A stretch of 64,000 bases of DNA from Nocardia sp. CNY236 (GTDB lineage: Bacteria; Actinomycetota; Actinomycetes; Mycobacteriales; Mycobacteriaceae): contig NZ_AXVD01000015.1 in NCBI RefSeq assembly GCF_000482385.1, forward strand, positions 62,001 to 126,000. Direction: 5' to 3'. Position 1 is the first letter of the stretch; the number at the start of each line of letters is the position of its first letter. Below the pieces are notes generated by a model that searched no databases, was not told the origin of the DNA, and saw nothing but the letters and a program-made list of their open reading frames with translations. The position numbers and the translations under genes are program-made. This document shows positions 58,514 through 64,000 of the stretch, piece after piece.

Positions 58514-59667
58514 TCGTTCGACGGCGCGCCCGTGGCAACATCGACCCGCTCGATGATGTCCGAAGGAAACCTGCCACCGACCTGCGCCCGCCACCGACGT
58601 AGGTTCACCGGATGGTGGTTGCGTACGCCCGGGATACCCGAGGCCAGCCGAACGGATCGATCGCTCGGCATACCCATTCTCCGCCAGGAATCCCAATGGA
58701 AGCGGCGGCTGCGCGGGCGGCGCAACATCCGAAACACGTTCAGTACGCGGTAGCCGGCACCGAGCGAATCGTGCACCTGGAGATGGTTCCTCGCATCGGC
58801 ACATCGCTGGACCAACTGGGCGAGCCGGTCACGATCGAACGCCAGTCCACACGATTCCGCCTCCCGAACCATCCAATGCAGTGTTGCATCGGATAGTCCG
58901 CATTCGGCGTAGCCGCCGCCGATGTCGCTGTGCACACCCGGAAACCACACCTGCTTGACCCGCTCGATCCCGCGCAGGTCCAGCGCGGTCGGTTCCCCCG
59001 CAACCTTCCACAGACAGGGTTCGAAGGTGCGCCGCCTCTCATCGATAGCCAGTGCCTGGCGAGCGCACCGCACATTTCCGGAGAGCTCGACATCGTGAAA
59101 ACGATGTCGCAGGGCAGTGAGCCCGGGCACCCCTAGCGCGCCGACGGTGTCGAATACGCCGAGAAAGGTGATCTCCGCACGCCGACAGTGCCTGCGGCGG
59201 AACGCCCGCCAATGCTGGGGTTCTCCCGGATCGTGGTTGTCCGGTGTCTTCGGCGGCGGCTGCCGATAGATCCGCAACCCCTCTGGGTATCGGCCGGCGA
59301 TCATCGCATCCGGCGTCATGATCCCGATGCGGCCGATCAGTCCTGCCAAGCTGCGCGCGGTGAACGCGCCACGGCTGAAACCGAAGATGTAGATCTCGTC
59401 GCCCTCCTCCCAATTGAGGGCCAGATGCCAGTACACCGACGAGAGGTTCGCCTCGAGGCCGAGACCGAATGCCCCACCCATCAGCCGATCGGCGAGAAAG
59501 CCACGGGCACCGGGTCCGGCCGCGTAGATGACCCATTGCCGAACCGCCGTTCCGGGCGGATTCGGTGCATCGAACCGAACTGTTTGCGCGATCTTGACAA
59601 TGTTCGACACCGTAGTGCTGGACTCGGCCTTCCATGTACCGTCGCAACATACAACCAAACGCTTCAC
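58441..59667 (-). CDS. DUF2235 alpha/beta-hydrolase-like protein
   Basis: A 408-residue protein of the DUF2235 family. It opens with RLVVCCDGTWK, has the nucleophile elbow GFSRGAFTARSL (Ser98), and GVFDTVGALGVPG. The late WFPGVHSDIGGGY block carries the acid and His expected of the triad. The family includes phospholipase effectors of type VI secretion, but many actinobacterial members have no secretion context, and none is seen here. There is no signal peptide. The C-terminal 50 residues are basic and poorly conserved. GTG 59667 is preceded by a G-rich site. Confidence 0.87.
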   Translation of the reverse strand: MKRLVVCCDGTWKAESSTTVSNIVKIAQTVRFDAPNPPGTAVRQWVIYAAGPGARGFLADRLMGGAFGLGLEANLSSVYWHLALNWEEGDEIYIFGFSRGAFTARSLAGLIGRIGIMTPDAMIAGRYPEGLRIYRQPPPKTPDNHDPGEPQHWRAFRRRHCRRAEITFLGVFDTVGALGVPGLTALRHRFHDVELSGNVRCARQALAIDERRRTFEPCLWKVAGEPTALDLRGIERVKQVWFPGVHSDIGGGYAECGLSDATLHWMVREAESCGLAFDRDRLAQLVQRCADARNHLQVHDSLGAGYRVLNVFRMLRRPRSRRFHWDSWRRMGMPSDRSVRLASGIPGVRNHHPVNLRRWRAQVGGRFPSDIIERVDVATGAPSNDQRTSNATGSRVNTTSSRARPWKV

Positions 59668-59823
59668 CGTGCAGAGCCCCCCGCGATGCCGTTCCGCCTT
59701 CGGGAGCAAGCTACTACGTGGAGGGCGCCGTCGCCAGTGCCATCGGATGTCCGCCATCGAAATCCGGCTCAGTGCACGGCATCACGAGGGAATGTATGAA
59801 CTCGATCACGCGTTTGAGGCAGT

Positions 59824-60258
59824 ATGCCGCTCACAGGTGAATACGAACCGAGTACCTCCGACTGGGCCCGCAAGCACGCCGAAGAGTACGAGAACTCCGG
59901 CGGGACTCGGGCCACCACCATGCACGACAGGCCGATTGTCCTGCTGACGAGCAAGGGCGCACGAACCGGAAAGCTACGCAAGACGCCGTTGATCCGAGTG
60001 GAGCACGCCGGCGAGTACGCCGTGGTCGCCTCCATGGCCGGCGCGCCGAAACACCCGGTGTGGTACTACAACGTCAAAGCCGAGCCGCACGTCGAATTGC
60101 GTGACGGTCCGGTCAACAAGGACTACACCGCACGCGAGGTCTTCGGCGAGGAGAAGACACTGTGGTGGACCCGCGCGGTCGCCGTCTTGCCGGACTATGC
60201 GGACTACCAGACCAAAACCGATCGTCAGATCCCGGTCTTCGTCCTGACCCCGAAGTAG
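59824..60258 (+). CDS. Ddn-like deazaflavin (F420)-dependent nitroreductase/quinone reductase family, copy 1
   Basis: A 144-residue split-barrel protein of the DUF385/Ddn family. Markers are [23 protein letters not shown] (F420-binding region) and the [18 protein letters not shown] strand with the YTAREV helix. Members use F420H2 to reduce quinones or nitroaromatics. GAGG lies 5 nt before the ATG. A second copy (about 80% identical protein) lies 400 bp downstream on the same strand. The 3' end overlaps a small minus-strand gene by 34 bp. Confidence 0.9.
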   Translation: MPLTGEYEPSTSDWARKHAEEYENSGGTRATTMHDRPIVLLTSKGARTGKLRKTPLIRVEHAGEYAVVASMAGAPKHPVWYYNVKAEPHVELRDGPVNKDYTAREVFGEEKTLWWTRAVAVLPDYADYQTKTDRQIPVFVLTPK

Positions 60259-60524
60259 CCAGCGCCCGAGCAGCCGCCGGAGCCCGACCGTTGCCGAAGG
60301 CGGCCACCGAGCCACCGCGCAGTAGCGAGCCCGGCCGCGGTCAGGACCGCGGCCGGCAACGACCCGACGATCAACAGCACAACGGCGCAACTCCCCAACC
60401 CGATGACCAGCGCGTCGAAGGAGTGTGTCGGCCACGCGCTCCCAGCGATGTCGATCGTCGTGCCGCGAGCCGAAGGTACGACTGCCATAACTTCAGGGTA
60501 GTCGGAGACGGAAGTTCGGACCAT
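60225..60524 (-). CDS. Small unknown membrane protein
   Basis: A 99-residue protein with a hydrophobic stretch long enough for two segments (about 40-70: [30 protein letters not shown]), a polar N-terminus and a Gly/Arg-rich tail. ATG 60524 has a strong AAGGAG 4 nt upstream, the best ribosome site in this area, which supports real translation. It lies between the two Ddn copies on the opposite strand. No family is recognised. Confidence 0.6.
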   Translation of the reverse strand: MVRTSVSDYPEVMAVVPSARGTTIDIAGSAWPTHSFDALVIGLGSCAVVLLIVGSLPAAVLTAAGLATARWLGGRLRQRSGSGGCSGAGYFGVRTKTGI

Positions 60525-60659
60525 CGAACTCCTTCCTTCTCCGGGCCGTGTTCCACAGGAGGGTTCCACAGGAGGTGCTGAAGGAGCCCATTTCACCGAA
60601 CAGCCCGGGTACACCGCCCCATGAGGAATGCGTGCAACCAACATCTGGTTTCAGTCGGC

Positions 60660-61097
60660 ATGCCTCTGACAGGTGAATACGAACCGAGTACCTCCGAGCG
60701 GGCCCGCAAACATGCCGAAGAGTACGAGAACTCCGGCGGAACCGAGGGCGCCATCATGCAGGGCGTGCCCATCGTTCTACTGACCAGCAAAGGCGCCAAG
60801 ACCGGCAAACTTCGTAGGACCCCGCTGGTTCGAGTGGAACATGGCGGCGAGTACGCCGTGGTCGCCGGCATGGCCGGTGTACCGAAACGCCCGGTGTGGT
60901 ACTACAACGTCAAAGCCGAGCCGCACGTCGAATTGCGCGACGGTCCGATCAACAAGGACTACACCGCACGCGAGGTCTTTGCCGAGGAGAAGGCACTGTG
61001 GTGGGCCCGCGCGGTCGCAGTATGGCCGGACTATGGAAACGATGAGACCGAAACCGATCGTCGGATCCCGGTCTTCGTCCTCACCCCACAGGAGTGA
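60660..61097 (+). CDS. Ddn-like deazaflavin (F420)-dependent nitroreductase/quinone reductase family, copy 2
   Basis: A 145-residue paralogue of the upstream gene with the same opening [12 protein letters not shown] and the same core blocks ([41 protein letters not shown]). Differences cluster at residues 28-37 and near the C-terminus, where substrate contacts are likely. ATG 60660 matches the start of copy 1, although no ribosome site is seen; an ATG at 60621 is an alternative. Confidence 0.9.
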   Translation: MPLTGEYEPSTSERARKHAEEYENSGGTEGAIMQGVPIVLLTSKGAKTGKLRRTPLVRVEHGGEYAVVAGMAGVPKRPVWYYNVKAEPHVELRDGPINKDYTAREVFAEEKALWWARAVAVWPDYGNDETETDRRIPVFVLTPQE

Positions 61098-61139
61098 CGC
61101 CCAACGCCCACATTCCAGATCGCTGGTAACCGCCGAGTA

Positions 61140-61180
61140 GCTGCCACCCGCCGCGGCACATCGGGGCGCCGGGTGGCAGC
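61140..61180 (+). terminator. 11-bp hairpin just before ilvA
   Basis: Arms at 61140-61150 and 61170-61180 pair perfectly around 19 nt. It follows the Ddn copy 2 stop by 42 nt and ends 8 nt before the ilvA start. It may terminate the upstream transcript or form part of an ilvA control region. ATAATT follows rather than a T-run. Confidence 0.45.
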
Positions 61181-61188
61181 ATAATTGG

Positions 61189-62544
61189 GTGCCCAATCCG
61201 CTGAATGCTTTCGACGTGCCCACTGAATCCCGTCCTGCGCTCACCGCGGACGAGATCGATGCCGCCGCCAAGCGAATTGCCGACGTCATCGACCCGACGC
61301 CGCTCCAGCGAAGTGCACGGTTGTCTACGCTGACCGGCGCGAATGTCTACCTCAAGCGCGAAGATCTCGGTGCGGTCCGCTCCTACAAACTGCGCGGGGC
61401 CTACAACCTGGTGATGCAGCTGACCGAGCAGGAGCGCGCCGCCGGCGTGGTCGCGGCCAGCGCGGGCAACCACGCACAGGGCGTCGCGTTCGCCTGCCAA
61501 GCGCTGGGAATCACCGCGCGCATCTATGTGCCGGCAACGACGCCGAAGCAGAAACGCGACCGAATCCGGGCTCACGGTGGACAGTTCGTCGACCTGATCG
61601 CCCTCGGGGAAACCTACGACGCGGCAGCCATGGCCGCAACCGACGACGTGGCCCGCACCGGAGCCACCATGGTGCCGCCGTTCGACGATGCCCGCACCGC
61701 CGCCGGCCAGGGCACCATTGCCGCAGAGATCCTCGAACAGCTCGGTACCGCCCCGGACCTGGTGGTCGTCCCCGTAGGCGGCGGCGGCTGCCTGGCGGGC
61801 ATCGGCACCTACCTGCGGGCGCGGTCGCCACACACCGGGATTCTCGGTGTGGAGCCGGCAGGCGCGCCCTCGATGACCGCTGCCCTGGTGGCAGGCGGTC
61901 CGGTGACGCTGCCCGACATCGACCCATTCGTCGACGGCGCCGCGGTACGCCGGATCGGCGCCGTGCCGTTCGCCGCGGTGTCCGGATTCGGCGGCCGGGT
62001 GGTGTCACATGCCTCGCTGCCGCTACTCACCAGCACCGAATCCCCCCGAGGGGAGGGCGCCTTTCAGATCATGCAGGTCGATGAAGGCGCAATCTGCACC
62101 ACCATGCTCGAGCTGTACCAGATGGAGGGCATCATCGCCGAGCCGGCCGGCGCGCTCACCGTGACAGCGCTCACGGAGATCACCCCGCAACCGAATGCGA
62201 CGGTGGTGTGCCTGGTATCCGGAGGCAACAACGATGTCTCACGGTACGGCGAAGTCATCGAGCGTTCCCTGGTGCATCGCGGCCTCAAACACTATTTTCT
62301 GGTGGACTTTCCTCAGGAGCCCGGCGCCCTGCGGCGCTTCCTCGACGAGGTGCTCGGGCCCAACGACGACATCACGCTGTTCGAGTACGTCAAGCGAAAC
62401 AATCGCGAGACCGGTGCAGCACTGGTCGGCATCGAACTCGGCGCACCGGACGGGCTCGGGCCGTTGTTGGAGCGGATGCGGCGGTCCCCGATCCAATGCG
62501 AGCGCCTCGAGCCGGATTCTCCGGCCTATCGCTACCTCACCTGA
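61189..62544 (+). CDS. ilvA: Threonine ammonia-lyase (threonine deaminase)
   Basis: The first step of isoleucine synthesis, threonine to 2-oxobutanoate. The 451-residue PLP protein has the PLP lysine in RSYKLRGAYN (Lys67), SAGNHAQGVAFA, VPVGGGGCLAGI and VSGGNNDVSRYGEV. A single C-terminal ACT-like regulatory domain (about 350-430; HYFLVDFPQEPGALRRFLDEVLG) could bind isoleucine. The start GTG 61189 is given; GTG 61216 is another option. A hairpin sits directly upstream. Confidence 0.96.
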   Translation: MPNPLNAFDVPTESRPALTADEIDAAAKRIADVIDPTPLQRSARLSTLTGANVYLKREDLGAVRSYKLRGAYNLVMQLTEQERAAGVVAASAGNHAQGVAFACQALGITARIYVPATTPKQKRDRIRAHGGQFVDLIALGETYDAAAMAATDDVARTGATMVPPFDDARTAAGQGTIAAEILEQLGTAPDLVVVPVGGGGCLAGIGTYLRARSPHTGILGVEPAGAPSMTAALVAGGPVTLPDIDPFVDGAAVRRIGAVPFAAVSGFGGRVVSHASLPLLTSTESPRGEGAFQIMQVDEGAICTTMLELYQMEGIIAEPAGALTVTALTEITPQPNATVVCLVSGGNNDVSRYGEVIERSLVHRGLKHYFLVDFPQEPGALRRFLDEVLGPNDDITLFEYVKRNNRETGAALVGIELGAPDGLGPLLERMRRSPIQCERLEPDSPAYRYLT

Positions 62545-62578
62545 CCGGCGCGCAAGCGACGCGACCAGGCCGCTTCGG

Positions 62579-63826
62579 TCACGCCGCCTTCGACGGGGCG
62601 CTCGACGGTACCCGGCCGGGTCCAGCGCGCAGGCAGCGCATCATGAGCGGCAACAACCAGAAGGCCGCCGGCTGATCGTAGCCCAGCTGAGCGGCGGACA
62701 GCCGGTTGTGTACGAACCCGACCGACAGCCCCAGCCGCGGCTCGACCCACCCGAACGAACCACCCAGACCCAGGTGACCGAACCCGGCGTGGGCGCCTGG
62801 CATCGGCAGTGAGTGGTAGCCGAGGCGCCACAGCATGGGCAGGTAGAACAACGCATGGTCGGGCTGATAGGTCTCGACACGACGCAACGCCTTCATGGTG
62901 TGGTCGCCGAGGTACCTGCGGCCGGCCCCGATGCCGTCATTGGCGAGCGCGCTGTACATCGCCGCCAATGCCGGGGCGGTGCACACACCATTGGCCGCAC
63001 CCAATTCGGTGTCCAGGATCGCCGGATTCCGGCCCTCCACAATGGTTTCCAGACCAGGCAGGAAAAGGCCGCGGGTCACGGCACCTAGTGCGCCCGGGAT
63101 CCGATGGCCACGACCGAGAACCGCGGCGCCGAGTGGTCTCGCGAGCATGCCGAGCTGGGAATCGGCCAGCGGAGCGAAGCTGGTCGCCGAATCCGCGGGG
63201 GGTCGGCCCAGATGCAGACCCTCGATACCGAGCGGCTCGACGACCTCGGTCCGGATCAGCTCGCCCAGGCTGGCGCCCGTGATCGCACGCGTCAGGCCGG
63301 CAACCAACCAGCCGAAGGTGAGTGCGTGATAGGCAGGCCGACCGAGCAGGCGATCGGGCTTCGCCGCGGCGAGGCGCTGCTCCATGAGCCGATGGTCGAG
63401 CACGTCGGTCGGGCCGGACGCGATCGGCGCCAATCCGGACAGACCCGCACGGTGTGACAGCATCTGGCGGACGGTGATCTTGTGCTTGCCGTTGGCTGCG
63501 AACTCCGGCCAATACTCGGCCACCGGGGCCGAATAATCGAGCAATCCGCGGTCGGCGAGGCGATGTACCACCATGGCGGTAATCCCCTTCGTGGCGGAGA
63601 ACACGATCGTGCCGGTATCTCTCGTCCACGGAACGTCACCACCGGAGCCGATCCAGATGTCCACCAGCGGCTCTTCGTTCCGGTAGAGCGCGAATGCCGC
63701 GCCGGCACCCCGGCGGTTGCCGAATGCCCGTGCAAAAGCGCGCACGAACGGTGCGAATTCGGCGGCTGCGCTGCCACCCATCCCCGGGGGAAGAACCGCG
63801 AGGTCCCCGGAAGCGACGTTGCTCAT
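62579..63826 (-). CDS. Beta-lactamase-like serine hydrolase (esterase family)
   Basis: A 415-residue protein of the class C beta-lactamase/EstB type. The catalytic Ser77-x-x-Lys80 (FSATKG) is present, the expected Tyr is in the region after GLLDYSAPVAEYW, and the HRAGLSGL block is typical. A glycine-rich GHLGLGGSFGWV near the C-terminus replaces the KTG motif. No signal peptide is seen, so it is more likely an intracellular lipase/esterase than a resistance enzyme. It converges on ilvA with 34 bp between stops. Confidence 0.9.
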   Translation of the reverse strand: MSNVASGDLAVLPPGMGGSAAAEFAPFVRAFARAFGNRRGAGAAFALYRNEEPLVDIWIGSGGDVPWTRDTGTIVFSATKGITAMVVHRLADRGLLDYSAPVAEYWPEFAANGKHKITVRQMLSHRAGLSGLAPIASGPTDVLDHRLMEQRLAAAKPDRLLGRPAYHALTFGWLVAGLTRAITGASLGELIRTEVVEPLGIEGLHLGRPPADSATSFAPLADSQLGMLARPLGAAVLGRGHRIPGALGAVTRGLFLPGLETIVEGRNPAILDTELGAANGVCTAPALAAMYSALANDGIGAGRRYLGDHTMKALRRVETYQPDHALFYLPMLWRLGYHSLPMPGAHAGFGHLGLGGSFGWVEPRLGLSVGFVHNRLSAAQLGYDQPAAFWLLPLMMRCLRAGPGRVPSSAPSKAA

Positions 63827-63903
63827 ACTTCCACGGTAGTGGCGTGGATCATATCCGGCAAAGTTCGTATCTGCGACGCACCGGTGCGTGCCAGAGTTGA
63901 GGA

Positions 63904-64000
63904 GTGGGTATCTATGACACGCAGGTGGTCCCCCGGCTCGTCGACCTGGCCTGCGGGCGGCGTGCTCACGACGAGCTACGCGAGCGGGTGTGTCGCGAGC
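63904..64000 (+). CDS. Class I SAM methyltransferase, N-terminus (cut by window edge)
   Basis: The 32 visible residues (VGIYDTQVVPRLVDLACG, then RRAHDELRERVCRE) match the opening of actinobacterial methyltransferases that begin 'MG-x-Y-x-x-x-V-x-P-R-L-V-D-L-A'. An in-frame stop two codons upstream fixes GTG 63904 as the earliest start. The SAM-binding motifs lie beyond the window, so the call rests on the N-terminus only. Confidence 0.6.
   Translation, partial: MGIYDTQVVPRLVDLACGRRAHDELRERVCRE

Overview
The window is high-GC actinobacterial chromosome. Gene content and order point to a mycolic-acid-bearing member of the Mycobacteriales, most probably Nocardia or a close relative. The evidence is the run uvrB / coaE-GrpB / rpsA / polA / pdtaR / tesB-pyk / lgt-trpABC-trpE / bcpB / hisIF-impA-priA-hisHBCD / nadCBA-nrtR / bsaP-bioB / bioDFA / treY / ilvA, which follows the Mycobacterium tuberculosis map over the same interval in reverse. 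Two MspA-type porins imply a mycomembrane. The genus is an inference; nothing in the sequence proves it.

Layout: 1-5800 holds the 5' part of uvrB, a DUF402 gene, a coaE-GrpB fusion, a 765-bp spacer, rpsA and a methyltransferase. 5960-10650 is an accessory stretch: a SHOCT membrane protein, two MspA porins, a 2H phosphoesterase, thioredoxin, a free-standing LeuA regulatory domain and a beta-carbonic anhydrase. 10830-16930 holds polA, a DUF885 peptidase and a six-repeat IPT/TIG protein. 17136-22565 is a branched-chain amino-acid ABC operon in which LivG and LivF are one polypeptide. 22745-28105 holds pdtaR, tRNA-Leu(CAA), tesB, pyk and lgt. 28228-33705 is the trp operon (trpE, a membrane gene, trpC, trpB, trpA). 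33818-35565 holds bcpB, a membrane protein and a MarR regulator. 35629-42286 is an eight-gene his operon whose PriA probably also supplies the TrpF step missing from the trp operon. 42475-44100 is a Ser/Thr kinase. 44351-48753 is nadA-nadB-nadC with the divergent repressor gene nrtR. 48687-55866 is a biotin regulon (bioB, bsaP, bioA, bioF, bioD) with the TetR gene bioQ and three matching operators. 56075-64000 holds treY, a DUF2235 hydrolase, duplicated Ddn-like genes, ilvA, a beta-lactamase-like serine hydrolase and the start of a methyltransferase.

The trp, his, liv and bioF-bioD genes are joined by 4-nt ATGA/GTGA stop-start overlaps, which indicates translational coupling. Many other genes have a TAGGCT-like -10 box only 6-8 nt before the start codon, as expected for leaderless mRNAs. 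I see no prophage, insertion sequence, CRISPR array or defence island. The least ordinary items are the LivG-LivF fusion, the BioQ and NrtR operators, the free-standing LeuA regulatory domain, the IPT/TIG repeat protein, the young tandem Ddn duplication and a possible small transcription unit between coaE and rpsA.
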